Shown piece after piece: positions 1-10,059 of a DNA stretch of 64,000 nucleotides. The stretch is from assembly GCA_025360815.1 (NCBI GenBank), contig JANYBL010000058.1:1-64000 (forward strand), read 5' to 3'. The notes beneath the pieces were generated by a model, which was not told the origin of the DNA, searched no databases, and worked only from the letters and a program-made list of their open reading frames with translations. The stretch is from Burkholderiales bacterium. Lineage in GTDB: Bacteria; Pseudomonadota; Gammaproteobacteria; Burkholderiales; Usitatibacteraceae. The position numbers and the translations under genes are program-made. Numbering within the stretch: the first letter of the stretch is position 1; each line of letters begins with the position of its first letter.

Positions 1-476
1 AACAGCCTTCTATGATGGCAATGGTGGAAGCGGCCCGTGAACGGCGGCGTTTGGCGGAAATCGCGGCGGGGCGCGAGAATGCAGCGGGGCGTGAAAACAA
101 TCGCGAAATGTCGGCAGAAGAAATTCGAAATGCCAACATCAATCGCAATTTGCAGACGCTTAAGCAGCAAAAAGACGGCACCAATGGCGTTTTCCAAATT
201 TTGCATAAAGGCCACCGTGCTGCCGAATTTGCCTTCCGTGGCTGGACCACAGACGAGCGCGCCAGTGTACGCCAAGTTTACGAGGTCGATGCGGGGCTGG
301 GCGGCGACGTGGAGCTGGCAACTGTGCGAAAAATGATTGAAATCATCCGCATGCATTACAAAGATAAATTCAACTGGGAATCCAATCGCTTGGGGCGTGT
401 GATTCAGCTCTCAGCCCGGATGGAGGATTCGGCGCAACTTGAAGCGTTTTTAGTCCGCGAATTCTTTGGGACTTAG
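1..476 (+). CDS. hypothetical protein, probably 5'-truncated by the window edge
   Basis: ORF open from the window start in the frame of 12..476, stop TAG at 474-476; no recognised family. Confidence 0.5.
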   Translation, partial: QPSMMAMVEAARERRRLAEIAAGRENAAGRENNREMSAEEIRNANINRNLQTLKQQKDGTNGVFQILHKGHRAAEFAFRGWTTDERASVRQVYEVDAGLGGDVELATVRKMIEIIRMHYKDKFNWESNRLGRVIQLSARMEDSAQLEAFLVREFFGT

Positions 477-669
477 AAAGCACGGGTTTAGCGACGTACT
501 GACATAGCGAATTAGTGCGCATGCTCTAAAAATTTTAACGAAAATCCAGCAGGTCGTTCCACTACGGTAATGTATCGGCTGGTCAAGTAACATCGAATCA
601 TAAAAACTTAATATTGCGCCACAGCGGCACATTACCTGTGCGCCGCCATTGCCAAAACCGGACTTAGCA

Positions 670-2277
670 ATGAATCAAAACCCAGACTTCATCATTATCG
701 GCGGCGGCTCGGCGGGCTCGGTGCTGGCCGCGCGATTGAGCGAAGACAGCAATGTCACCGTCACATTGTTAGAAGCAGGCGGCGATGGCCGCGATTGGGT
801 GATCCGCACACCGTTGGCCAATGTTGCCATGTTGCCCACCAAGCTCAACAACTATGCCTTTGAGACCGTACCGCAGCGCGGGTTAAATGGCCGCCGTGGC
901 TATCAGCCGCGTGGCCGCGCGCTGGGCGGGTCATCAGCCATTAACGCGATGGTCTATATGCGCGGCCACCCGAGTGACTACGATCATTGGGCGGCACTGG
1001 GCAATCCGGGCTGGTCTTTTGCAGACGTTTTGCCGGTCTTCAAACGCACCGAAAACAACGAGCGTTTTACAGATAAGAATGATCCATTCCATGGCCAAGG
1101 CGGCGCGTTGAACGTTGCAGATTTGCGCTCTGATAATCCGTTCCAGCAACGCTATCTCGATGCCGCCAAACAGGCAGGCTTCCCGCTTAATGATGACTTT
1201 AATGGCGCAACCCAAGAGGGAATCGGCTTGCATCAAGTCACGCAAATCAATGGCGAACGCAGCAGTGTCGCACGCGGCTATCTGCACCCGATCATGGGCA
1301 AGCGAGCCAATCTTGAAGTCATTACCCACGCGCAAGTGCAGTCGGTGGTTATCGATGCGAAGTCCAAACGCGCGGTGGCGGTTAAGTTTTTGCAAAATGG
1401 TTCGTTACGAACCATCGCTGCCAAACGCGAAATCATCCTCTCTGCCGGTGCATTCCAATCCGCCCAGTTGCTGATGCTTTCCGGCGTTGGCGATTCGGCA
1501 CATTTGCGGGACCATGGCATTGGCGTCGTGCATCACTTACCTGGCGTGGGGCAAAATTTACAGGATCACCCTGATTTTATTTTCCGTCATTCAATTGATA
1601 GTACCGATTTGGTCGGCGTCTCGTTTGGTGCGGGGCCTAAGATGGTCAAAGCGTTCTACCGCTATCACCAAGCACGGCGCGGCTTGGTGACCACCAACGG
1701 CGCGGAGGGTGGCGGCTTTTTTAAACGTTCTTCGGATTCCGTTGCGCCCGAATTTCAACTCCATTTTGTGGTTGGTAGTATCGAAGACCACGCCCGCAAA
1801 GTGCGGTGGGGACATGGTCTTTCATGCCATGTCTGCCTGCTGCGCCCTAAAAGTCGCGGCACGGTGAAACTCGCGAGCAATAATGCTGCCGATCCGCTAC
1901 TGATCGATCCCGCGTTTTTGGATCATCCCGATGATCTCGAACAACTACTCGAAGGCTACAAACTCACCCGCCGCTTGTTGCAAGCGCCTGCTTTGTCGTC
2001 ACTTTACAAAAGCGATCCCTATGCGAACATGAGCGATGACGATATTCGCGAGCAATTGCGCAACGGTGTCGATACCGTTTACCACCCGGTTGGCACCTGC
2101 AAAATGGGCCCACCTGATGATCCGCTCGCCGTCGTGGATGCAACCTTAAAAGTGTACGGGGTCAAAAATTTGCGGGTGGTCGATGCATCCATCATGCCGA
2201 CACTGATTGGCGGCAATACCAACGCACCGACCGTCGTGATTGCCGAAAAAGCGGTTGGGTTTATTCGCGCGGTTTGA
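670..2277 (+). CDS. GMC family oxidoreductase (choline dehydrogenase-like)
   Basis: N-terminal FIIIGGGSAGSVLAARLSE FAD motif, GRALGGSSAINAMVYMRG, C-terminal YHPVGTCKMG...NLRVVDASIMPTLIGGNTNAPTVVIAEKA; ATG at 670 preferred over 649. Confidence 0.95.
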   Translation: MNQNPDFIIIGGGSAGSVLAARLSEDSNVTVTLLEAGGDGRDWVIRTPLANVAMLPTKLNNYAFETVPQRGLNGRRGYQPRGRALGGSSAINAMVYMRGHPSDYDHWAALGNPGWSFADVLPVFKRTENNERFTDKNDPFHGQGGALNVADLRSDNPFQQRYLDAAKQAGFPLNDDFNGATQEGIGLHQVTQINGERSSVARGYLHPIMGKRANLEVITHAQVQSVVIDAKSKRAVAVKFLQNGSLRTIAAKREIILSAGAFQSAQLLMLSGVGDSAHLRDHGIGVVHHLPGVGQNLQDHPDFIFRHSIDSTDLVGVSFGAGPKMVKAFYRYHQARRGLVTTNGAEGGGFFKRSSDSVAPEFQLHFVVGSIEDHARKVRWGHGLSCHVCLLRPKSRGTVKLASNNAADPLLIDPAFLDHPDDLEQLLEGYKLTRRLLQAPALSSLYKSDPYANMSDDDIREQLRNGVDTVYHPVGTCKMGPPDDPLAVVDATLKVYGVKNLRVVDASIMPTLIGGNTNAPTVVIAEKAVGFIRAV

Positions 2278-2370
2278 GATTTGGGTGAAGGGTGAAAATA
2301 TATAAAGTCTTTGCTTGGCGGGGTTTTCCAAGCGAAACTGGCTGGAGATGCTTGCTAGAGCTAGGGTTTT

Positions 2371-2430
2371 AAAGTTTATTCTCTTAAATTTTATTACCTC
2401 AAAGTTTATTACCTTAAATTTTATTCCCTT
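2371..2430. repeat. 4 x 15-bp AT-rich direct tandem repeat
   Basis: AAAGTTTATTCTCTT / AAATTTTATTACCTC / AAAGTTTATTACCTT / AAATTTTATTCCCTT, read directly. Confidence 0.9.
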
Positions 2431-2481
2431 AAAGCGCCAAAACCGAAAATCTGCCGTTGAATTGGTCAGATAGTTTCGGTC

Positions 2482-3243
2482 TTACTCGGATCCACAACCA
2501 CCCCCACAGCCGCCACCGCCATCCCCTCCACCGCCATCGCTGCCACCATCGCCCTGATTCCCCCCGGAATCTGATCCGCTGTCCGACGAGCCCCAAGAAT
2601 CAAATCCGCTTGTACCGCCATCAATACTCGAATCGGCAAAATCACCACCGCAGTAAATCACGCCGGACGTTGCGCTGTTGGCCGGAGCGCCGCCAAACTT
2701 CTGCCGAAACGCGTTGCAGTCGGCTGAATAATGAAACCCGGCTTTGATTTTTAGTTTCGCATCCAGCGCAAACAGCAGCGGCAAGCGAGTGGGTTTTTTA
2801 GGGTTGATCAATTCTTCGCGGCAGGTGTGCCACCAAACGCGGCGCAGGCCTTCATTACTTTTACTGCCCGATTTCAACACCGCTGCCGGGATGTGGTGCA
2901 TAAAATTGCCAAAGGCTTGCTTACAAAATGCTTGGTACTGCTTGGTGTACAAAATAAATTCATGCCACAGATCGTCCACCACCTGCGACGGCATCGACAC
3001 ATATTTCCCGTCAGCTTTCTGATAGGCCAAAAAATATTGCCGTAGCCCTTTGCCGACGAGCTGGCAATCCTTTAATGCAAGATGGGGGTGATGCTTTTGC
3101 AGCTTCTCGTACAAACCCTGCGGCAGCGAAAACGTACGGATATACTCCGCCCGCCGCGCTCGGCGAAGCTTCGTCCAGATCGTCCAACTAATGAGAGACG
3201 TGCCTGCTACCGCGACGGCGGCGATAACTAGAATGGGGGCCAT
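2482..3243 (-). CDS. membrane-anchored glycine-rich-tailed protein (GRDP-like)
   Basis: N-terminal TM, 'VDDLWHEFILYTKQYQAFCKQAFG' motif, C-terminal GGDGGSDGGGGDGGGGCGGGCGSE. Confidence 0.7.
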   Translation of the reverse strand: MAPILVIAAVAVAGTSLISWTIWTKLRRARRAEYIRTFSLPQGLYEKLQKHHPHLALKDCQLVGKGLRQYFLAYQKADGKYVSMPSQVVDDLWHEFILYTKQYQAFCKQAFGNFMHHIPAAVLKSGSKSNEGLRRVWWHTCREELINPKKPTRLPLLFALDAKLKIKAGFHYSADCNAFRQKFGGAPANSATSGVIYCGGDFADSSIDGGTSGFDSWGSSDSGSDSGGNQGDGGSDGGGGDGGGGCGGGCGSE

Positions 3244-3276
3244 GTTTTTTTTCGCGGTTAGATGGTGGGTGAAAAC

Positions 3277-3795
3277 CTATAGACCTGTAAATTCGAGGGT
3301 GAAAAGACCAGCCCTGCTGGCCAAGTCAATTATTGGCTCTGACTTTTCTCTTGAGTGATAAAAGAGAACATTGGTATCGTCCCAAGATGCCGCATAAATA
3401 CAATCATATTCAGGGATAACGATAAATTGAGAAGGCGCGTTTTGCTTGTCAAAATGACATTGTTGTAAAAAGCCAGTTCTGTCGAGGTATTTTTTAAGAA
3501 ACCTCTTTGATTTGTGGGGCCAGCAACCGCGAGAGCGAATCGTATAAATGGGTGCTAGGGCAAACACAGCTTGCCAGTGGAATTCGAATTTTTTATCGCG
3601 ATTGATGCGTTCGGGACCCTCGTAACATTCCTTCAAATGCCATTCACTTTCATCCACAAGCCAGTGATCAAAAACTGAAATAGCGATTCGCTCCATCTTG
3701 GTCTCGCCTTGATGCCAATGTAGATTAAACAGCTCGGGAAACTGACTATTGATTTGATCCGACAGAGCGGGGCTAACGATAGATAGAAGCTTCAT
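3277..3795 (-). CDS. hypothetical protein
   Basis: 172-aa ORF in an otherwise empty interval on the same strand as its neighbour. Confidence 0.6.
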   Translation of the reverse strand: MKLLSIVSPALSDQINSQFPELFNLHWHQGETKMERIAISVFDHWLVDESEWHLKECYEGPERINRDKKFEFHWQAVFALAPIYTIRSRGCWPHKSKRFLKKYLDRTGFLQQCHFDKQNAPSQFIVIPEYDCIYAASWDDTNVLFYHSREKSEPIIDLASRAGLFTLEFTGL

Positions 3796-3921
3796 TCGTT
3801 ATTTTCGTTTGCCGCTCTAGTTTTTCTGCATTGCAGGATACACTTTGAAGGCGCACATTGACATGCAATCATCTGAAGAATGGCTCCAGTCAAGGCGCTC
3901 CGAGATATTGCCATCATGAAA

Positions 3922-4623
3922 TTATGCCCAGCCACCCGCAATCAACCCCCGAGTCTCCTCAACCGCTACCTGCCACAACTGATCCATCAACTCGTCGGAT
4001 TTCTGATACTCCCCCGCAAAATTACCATCGCCCAAATAGGCGCGCGTCTCGGCGGGGTTCATGAGTTTTAGTTTGGTGTTGTCAATCGGCGTGCGCGGCA
4101 TCGTGGGCTGTGCAGCGCCTGCAATGCGGGTCGCACGAAAATTTTCCATCCACGAGGCATGCGAGGCGATGGGGTCAATCGCCATCACTTTCGCCCATGT
4201 TTTTGGCGCTGCCCACCAGTTGTGGAATTTCACTTTTATGCTGGGATTGTCGGCCATCCATTCGCCCACAAAATACGAAATCGGCGTGTTGCCGCCGTGG
4301 CCGTTGACAATCAGGATTCGTTTGAAGCCGTGTGTGGCCAAGCTATCGAGCACATCGCGCATCATGGCGATCAGCGTTTCCAGCCGTAAAGAAATCGTGC
4401 CCGGATAGGCCATGAAAGTGGGGGTGTGGCCGAACGGAATCACTGGAAACACCGGCACGCCAAGTGGCTCGGCGGCATCGGCAGCGACATTCTCTGCCAA
4501 GATCGCGTCGACGGCCAGACTTAAATACGCATGCTGTTCAGTGCAACCAATGGGCACGACGCAGCGGTCGTCGGTTTTGAGATATTGCTCGATCATCATC
4601 CAGTTGGTGTCGCGGATTTTCAT
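3922..4623 (-). CDS. creatininase family protein
   Basis: VPIGCTEQHAYLSLAVDAILAE, FGHTPTFMAYPGTISLR, ILIVNGHGGNTP. Confidence 0.92.
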   Translation of the reverse strand: MKIRDTNWMMIEQYLKTDDRCVVPIGCTEQHAYLSLAVDAILAENVAADAAEPLGVPVFPVIPFGHTPTFMAYPGTISLRLETLIAMMRDVLDSLATHGFKRILIVNGHGGNTPISYFVGEWMADNPSIKVKFHNWWAAPKTWAKVMAIDPIASHASWMENFRATRIAGAAQPTMPRTPIDNTKLKLMNPAETRAYLGDGNFAGEYQKSDELMDQLWQVAVEETRGLIAGGWA

Positions 4624-4661
4624 GGGTGATTGCCTTGGAATTGTGAGTGTTAGTGTTATTG

Positions 4662-5519
4662 TTATTGGTCGATGGATTGCTTATACCGCTGTCTCGCCGC
4701 TTCTTCCTTTATTACTTCGTCGATTTCTTTGATCAGCCCCTTCACATCGGCTTTCTTCTCGCTGCGTACAAAATGGCCGGTGAGCGGTGTATCGCTTTGC
4801 AGTTTGCCTGTTTTGTAAATTGCCCAGAGCTCGCGGCCATAGTCGGTCAGGAGCAGGTCAGGCGCAAAATTGCCGAACCAATTTTTTAAATTCTCGACGT
4901 CGCGCAGCAGTAGCGCCTCCGCACTGTTGTTACCGGCGGCATCAACGGCCTGCGGTAAATCAATAATTACCGGTCCATCTGCATCAATGAGTACGTTGTA
5001 TTCAGAAAGATCGCCGTGGATCATGCCCGCACAGAGCATTAGCACAACTTGACGAATCAGGAACTGATGATATTCGCGCGCCTTTTGGGCAGTGAGTTCG
5101 ACGTCGTTGAGCCTCGGCGCAGCGTGCCCGTTTTCATCGGTGACGAGCTCCATAATAAGCACGCCGTTGAGGAAATTATAGGGCTTGGGCACGCGCACAC
5201 CTGCAGCGGCCAGCCGATGCAGGGCATCAACCTCAGCGTTTTGCCATGCCTCTTCTTGCTCTTGGCGGCCATAGCGCGAACCCTTGGCCATCGCCCGTTC
5301 GCGACGGCTATTCTTGACCTTGCGACCTTCTGTGTATTGCACCGCTTGGCGGAAGCTGCGCTTGTCGGCTTCTTTATAAACCTTGGCGCAACGGACATCA
5401 TCTCCGCAGCGCACCACAAATACGATCGCCTCTTTCCCGCTCATTAGCTGGCGCACGACCTCGTCAATCAGACCTTCTTCAATGAGTGGCAATAGTCGTG
5501 CGGGGGTTTTCATGGGCAA
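4662..5519 (-). CDS. RIO1-like serine protein kinase
   Basis: GKEAIVFVV, NFLNGVLIMELV, IHGDLSEYNVLID, VIIDLPQAVD motifs. Confidence 0.9.
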   Translation of the reverse strand: MPMKTPARLLPLIEEGLIDEVVRQLMSGKEAIVFVVRCGDDVRCAKVYKEADKRSFRQAVQYTEGRKVKNSRRERAMAKGSRYGRQEQEEAWQNAEVDALHRLAAAGVRVPKPYNFLNGVLIMELVTDENGHAAPRLNDVELTAQKAREYHQFLIRQVVLMLCAGMIHGDLSEYNVLIDADGPVIIDLPQAVDAAGNNSAEALLLRDVENLKNWFGNFAPDLLLTDYGRELWAIYKTGKLQSDTPLTGHFVRSEKKADVKGLIKEIDEVIKEEAARQRYKQSIDQ

Positions 5520-5632
5520 ATTAGACGTTGGAAAAGGAAAAGTTTGATTCTACTAGCCTTTAACCCTGCCATCTCTGAATCGCGCTATCCATGCGCTACG
5601 CACGCTATGCCCAGTCTATTCCTGCGCTATTC

Positions 5633-5893
5633 CTATTTAATCGCAAGTGCAATATTGACCGCCTTTAAAAACAGCGCTTGCTCCGCCCTGGTAGAAACCC
5701 GAAACCGCTCAAATTCCTTGCCGTTCAATTTCACGTCGACAAACAACCCAGCGGGGACTTCATGAAAATGTAAGAACGCGCTGGATTTGCGATAAAACGA
5801 GCCGGGCGTGCGCTCATTGAGCGCGGGAATATTTCGGAGCGACGCGAGCAGGGTAGGGTACTCTGTGAGCGCTGCGGCGCTGGCGTGCTTCAT
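5633..5893 (-). CDS. small conserved hypothetical protein
   Basis: 86-aa ORF directly downstream of the MacB-like gene on the same strand. Confidence 0.6.
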   Translation of the reverse strand: MKHASAAALTEYPTLLASLRNIPALNERTPGSFYRKSSAFLHFHEVPAGLFVDVKLNGKEFERFRVSTRAEQALFLKAVNIALAIK

Positions 5894-5898
5894 ATTCT

Positions 5899-7122
5899 CT
5901 ATTCGTAGCGCAGCGCCTCAACCGGCCGTAACGCGGCTGCCCGCTTGGCGGGATAAAGCCCGAAAAAAATCCCGATCAGCGCCGAGAAGCTAAACGCGAT
6001 AATAATCCCGCTCATGGAAATGCCCACCGCAAGCGGCGAAAATTTGGTGATCGCCGCGCTGCCCAAGTAGGCCAAAAAAACGCCCAGCGCACCGCCGCAA
6101 ACACAGATCACGACCGCTTCGGTTAAAAACTGTAACAACACATCGCGGCGCTTGGCGCCCAGCGCCATCCGAATACCGATCTCGCGAGTGCGCTCGGTGA
6201 CTGAGACCAGCATGATATTCATAATGCCAATGCCGCCGACCAGTAACGAGATTGAGCCAATCGCGCCCAGCAGCAAGGTGAGCATGGTGGCAATCCCCTG
6301 AGCAGCCTCGGCGATGGACGCTAAATCGCGGATCGTAAAATCATCTTCTTGGTCTTCACGTACGCGGTGGCGAATACGCAGCAATTGTGAGGCGTCGTAT
6401 ATCGCGTCTTGCACTTGGCCAGCGCTCGCCGCTTGCGCCAACGCATAGTGGATGCTGCCTGGCTGCCCCCAGCGGATGAGTTGCTGGCGTGCGGTGGTGA
6501 GCGGCACGAACACGGCATCGTCCTGATCGCCGCCGCCCAAATCGCTACCTTTGTTTTCCAACACGCCAATAACTTCAAACGGGCGATTTCGAATACGAAT
6601 TGTCTGTCCGACCGGATCCGCCTCGCCGTAAAGATTGCCTGCCACCGTACGCCCAATCACTGCCACCCGCGAAGCCGAGCGGATTTCGACATCGCCAAAC
6701 AACGAACCAAGATCAGCGTTCCAGTCCTTGATCGTGAAAAATTCAGGTGTGACACCCATGACATTCGCGTTCCAGTTGGTCGTGCCGCTGGCCACTTGAA
6801 ACGGCTGCTGAACAATCGCCGCCACGCCGTTAAAACTCGGCAGCTGGCCGATGGCTTGGGCATCTTGCAGGGTAAGCGTCTGAACCACACCACGACCGGC
6901 GCGAACGCCATTAGAAGTCGACGAGCCGGGGAAAATCACCATCACGTTCGAGCCCATTGCCGAAATCCGGCGGTTAATATCCTCACGCACGGATTCGCCA
7001 ATCGCCAGCATCAGCACCACCGCACCCACACCGATGATGATCCCCAACATTGTTAAACCCGCCCGTAAGCGGTTCATGCTCATAGCGCGGAATGCTTCAA
7101 GAAATACTTGGATGAGATTCAT
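5899..7122 (-). CDS. MacB-like ABC transporter permease (FtsX family)
   Basis: N-terminal MNRLRAGLTMLGIIIGVGAVVLMLAIGES, C-terminal GGIGIMNIMLVSVTERTREIGIRMALGAKRRDVLLQFLTEA; start taken at internal ATG 7122. Confidence 0.93.
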   Translation of the reverse strand: MNLIQVFLEAFRAMSMNRLRAGLTMLGIIIGVGAVVLMLAIGESVREDINRRISAMGSNVMVIFPGSSTSNGVRAGRGVVQTLTLQDAQAIGQLPSFNGVAAIVQQPFQVASGTTNWNANVMGVTPEFFTIKDWNADLGSLFGDVEIRSASRVAVIGRTVAGNLYGEADPVGQTIRIRNRPFEVIGVLENKGSDLGGGDQDDAVFVPLTTARQQLIRWGQPGSIHYALAQAASAGQVQDAIYDASQLLRIRHRVREDQEDDFTIRDLASIAEAAQGIATMLTLLLGAIGSISLLVGGIGIMNIMLVSVTERTREIGIRMALGAKRRDVLLQFLTEAVVICVCGGALGVFLAYLGSAAITKFSPLAVGISMSGIIIAFSFSALIGIFFGLYPAKRAAALRPVEALRYE

Positions 7123-7479
7123 TTTTTGCTCGTATTTTGGTCGCGTAAGTCGTGAGAAATACACCTGTTTAATTGCCAATTTCTAACATTATGCCGTTTA
7201 TTTTGCCTGGCCTTTGCTTTGCTTTATGTTGGTTGGACATCACACGTTCTTGATCGGCTCAGCGGCAGAAGGTTCAAGGCCGCTTTATTTGCTAGCGTGG
7301 CATCTATGGAGATGGCACCCATTTCGGCCTCGCCGTGAATCTACTTCGTCTGTGCGCGTGATGTAGATCCTTGGCGCTTCGCGAGATTGGTGATAACGTT
7401 TCCAATCATAAAAATGCTTGCTAAAGGCCAGTTCGACCACCTGCAACCACGTCCAGCCACCCTCCATCTCAAGGTATCC

Positions 7480-9303
7480 ATGAAATCACGTCGCCAATTC
7501 CTGATCAAAGCGCCTCTCGGCTTACTCGGTGCGTCTGCTGCTATTGCACAAGCTGCCGACACTCCAGCTACATCGACAGCCACTCCGCCAGCGGGCGCGC
7601 CGCCGACTTTCGGTGCGGCACCTGCCGTGGGTCCTGAGGTTTCGAGCGCTACGTTTGCCGAGGCCGAAAAGTTGATGCAGGTGACGATGACTGCTGCGGA
7701 GCGCGATATGGCGGCCAAGACTTGGCGGGTGTCGATGGCTGGTATGTTGGAGCGCCGCGTGGGGCCGCGCAAGGTGCCGCTGGCCGACAATCTGGCCCCT
7801 GCCACGTTGTGGAACCCGATGTTGCCCGGCGTTAACATGAAGCCGGGGCCGGCGCGGGACCGTTTTGTTCGCAGTGGCACTAAAGGAAAGCTAGTTATTG
7901 AACCGCTACCGTCGCGCGACGCAGATATTGCATTTTCACCGGTGACAAAACTCTCGCGATGGATTGAGACGAAAGCGATAACGTCTGAGCGCCTCACGCA
8001 AATCTATTTGGAACGTATTAAACGGCTTGATCCAAAGCTACGCGCGGTGATCACGGTGACGGCTGAACACGCCTTAAAGCAAGCCAGACAAGCTGACAAA
8101 GAAATCGCGGCGGGCAAATATCGCGGCGCGCTCCACGGCATTCCGTATGGCGTGAAAGATTTGCTCGACACGGCCGGCATCGCCACCACCTACGGCGCGG
8201 AACCGTTTCGCAATCGTGTGCCTGCAACAGATTCTGCTGTCGTGGCGCGCCTCAATGCGGCCGGCGCGGTGCTGATTGCGAAATTAAGTTTAGGTGCGCT
8301 GGCTTTGAACGATATTTGGTTTGGCGGGCAGACCATGAACCCATGGTTGCTAGAAGAGGGCGCTTCCGGCTCGAGTGCGGGGCCTGGCGCGGCAACCGCT
8401 GCTGCGCTGGTTGCGTTCTCCGTCGGCAGTGAAACTGGTGGCAGCATCGTCAGCCCTGCGATGCGGTGCGGCATTACCGGCTTGCGACCGACGTTTGGCC
8501 GCGTGCCGCGCACCGGCGCGATGACACTGTGCTGGTCACTCGATAAGCTGGGGCCGATGACCCGCACGGTTGAGGACGCCATGCTCGTACTTAAGGCGAT
8601 TACGGGCCGCGATGCGGGCGATCTGGGTAGCGTGCCGTCCAAACTGGCGTTCGACGCGAATGCACCGATCAAAGGTTTGAAGGTCGGCTATGTGCCCGCT
8701 TGGATGAAAGAAAATCCGGCAACCGATGTCGATCGCGCTGCGCTTGAAACCTTAAAATCGCAAGGGCTCATTCCGACCCCGATCACCCTGCCAGATTGGC
8801 CTTATGAATCGCTGAATTTGATTTTATTTGCCGAGGGTGCGGCAGCATTTGAAGAGCTGATTCTGAGCGGTCAAGCGAACCAATTAAAAGTGCAAGTGCC
8901 CGATGCGTGGCCGAATATGTTTCGCGAATCGCGCTTTTTGTCGGCGGTGGATTTTGTGCAGGCAGATCGGATGCGCAGACGGGTGGCGCAAGAAATGGCA
9001 AGAATATTTACCGAAGTCGATCTGTTGTTGGTACCGTCGCTTCGCGATGAAATGCTCACAATCTCGAACCAAACTGGTCATCCCTCGCTTACGTTGCGGA
9101 CCGGAACCGTTGAGGTTTCAGAAGCGCGTAGTGATTGGGCACCAGACCCGGCAAACCCGATGCCAAAATTTTCACCACCGCGTAAAGTGCCGCATGGCGT
9201 AACGTTAATTGGCCGGTTGTTTGATGAAGGCACCATTGCCAACGTCGGGATGGCACTGGAAAAAGCGGCCGGTGTTTCGGCGTTACGACCACTCGGATTT
9301 TAG
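7480..9303 (+). CDS. amidase (amidase signature family) with putative Tat signal
   Basis: MKSRRQFLIKAPLGLLGASAAIAQA; GIPYGVKDLLDTAGIATTYGAEPF; GSSAGPGAATAAALVAFSVGSETGGSIVSPA. Confidence 0.93.
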   Translation: MKSRRQFLIKAPLGLLGASAAIAQAADTPATSTATPPAGAPPTFGAAPAVGPEVSSATFAEAEKLMQVTMTAAERDMAAKTWRVSMAGMLERRVGPRKVPLADNLAPATLWNPMLPGVNMKPGPARDRFVRSGTKGKLVIEPLPSRDADIAFSPVTKLSRWIETKAITSERLTQIYLERIKRLDPKLRAVITVTAEHALKQARQADKEIAAGKYRGALHGIPYGVKDLLDTAGIATTYGAEPFRNRVPATDSAVVARLNAAGAVLIAKLSLGALALNDIWFGGQTMNPWLLEEGASGSSAGPGAATAAALVAFSVGSETGGSIVSPAMRCGITGLRPTFGRVPRTGAMTLCWSLDKLGPMTRTVEDAMLVLKAITGRDAGDLGSVPSKLAFDANAPIKGLKVGYVPAWMKENPATDVDRAALETLKSQGLIPTPITLPDWPYESLNLILFAEGAAAFEELILSGQANQLKVQVPDAWPNMFRESRFLSAVDFVQADRMRRRVAQEMARIFTEVDLLLVPSLRDEMLTISNQTGHPSLTLRTGTVEVSEARSDWAPDPANPMPKFSPPRKVPHGVTLIGRLFDEGTIANVGMALEKAAGVSALRPLGF

Positions 9304-9411
9304 TCGTAGATAGCGTGCGGATGTTGTGCGTGTCTGGGGAGAAGGGCGGGGGCAGGTGAGGTGGGGGGCGCTGGGGCGGGGGTAGCATTCGCGCGGGAAT
9401 TTAGCGCTAGT

Positions 9412-9849
9412 CTAAATCATCGCCGCAAAGAACCTCACCACGACCGGGCCGGCGAGCACGATCCACGCGAGCGTCATGAGAATGACCGCTAACAGCACCG
9501 CAGCGCTGCCCAAATCTTTTGCCCGCCCTGACAACGGATGCCGCTCGGTGGAGACGCGATCCACGGTCGCTTCGATCGCGGAATTTAAAAGCTCGACGAT
9601 CAGCACGATCAGGACGGTTCCCAGCAGGACAATCTTTTCGACCATGCTCAGGGGTAAAAACCACAAGCCGATCATCGCGGGTATTGCAACCATCAATTCT
9701 TGTCGAAATGCGGCTTCATAGCGAATCGCATGCGTCAGCCCTTGCAACGAATAACGCAGGGCTTTGCCAATACGGCCGACGCCGTCAGTACTTTTTAGCG
9801 TGCTTGTCGTTGCGCTGGGTTGTTCAGGCGATGAGGGCGGTTCAGTCAT
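9412..9849 (-). CDS. dgkA: diacylglycerol kinase
   Basis: ALRYSLQGLTHAIRYEAAFRQE, ELLNSAIEATVDRVSTERHPLSGRAKDLGSAAV. Confidence 0.93.
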   Translation of the reverse strand: MTEPPSSPEQPSATTSTLKSTDGVGRIGKALRYSLQGLTHAIRYEAAFRQELMVAIPAMIGLWFLPLSMVEKIVLLGTVLIVLIVELLNSAIEATVDRVSTERHPLSGRAKDLGSAAVLLAVILMTLAWIVLAGPVVVRFFAAMI

Positions 9850-10059
9850 GGGGTCTGTGGTGGTTGGGCCTGTTGAAGCGGTGGATGGTGGCGGTGGAGC
9901 TCAATGGCTGAACGACTCAATGGCTCAATGGCTGTATGGCTGAACAGATGGATGAGTGAGTGTGAGATTGAGTGTGAGAATGAGTGAAAGTTGCCTCAAA
10001 CGCCGCGCCAATACTCGGGTTTACGATGGCGGCTCCGGTGCCGGGCGGGCATTTAAAAA

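Noticed and set aside
6409-7056. 215-aa plus-strand ORF
   Set aside because: Antisense to the MacB-like permease, no family motif.
7341-7997. 218-aa minus-strand ORF
   Set aside because: Antisense to the amidase N-terminus, which has a convincing signal and amidase motifs.
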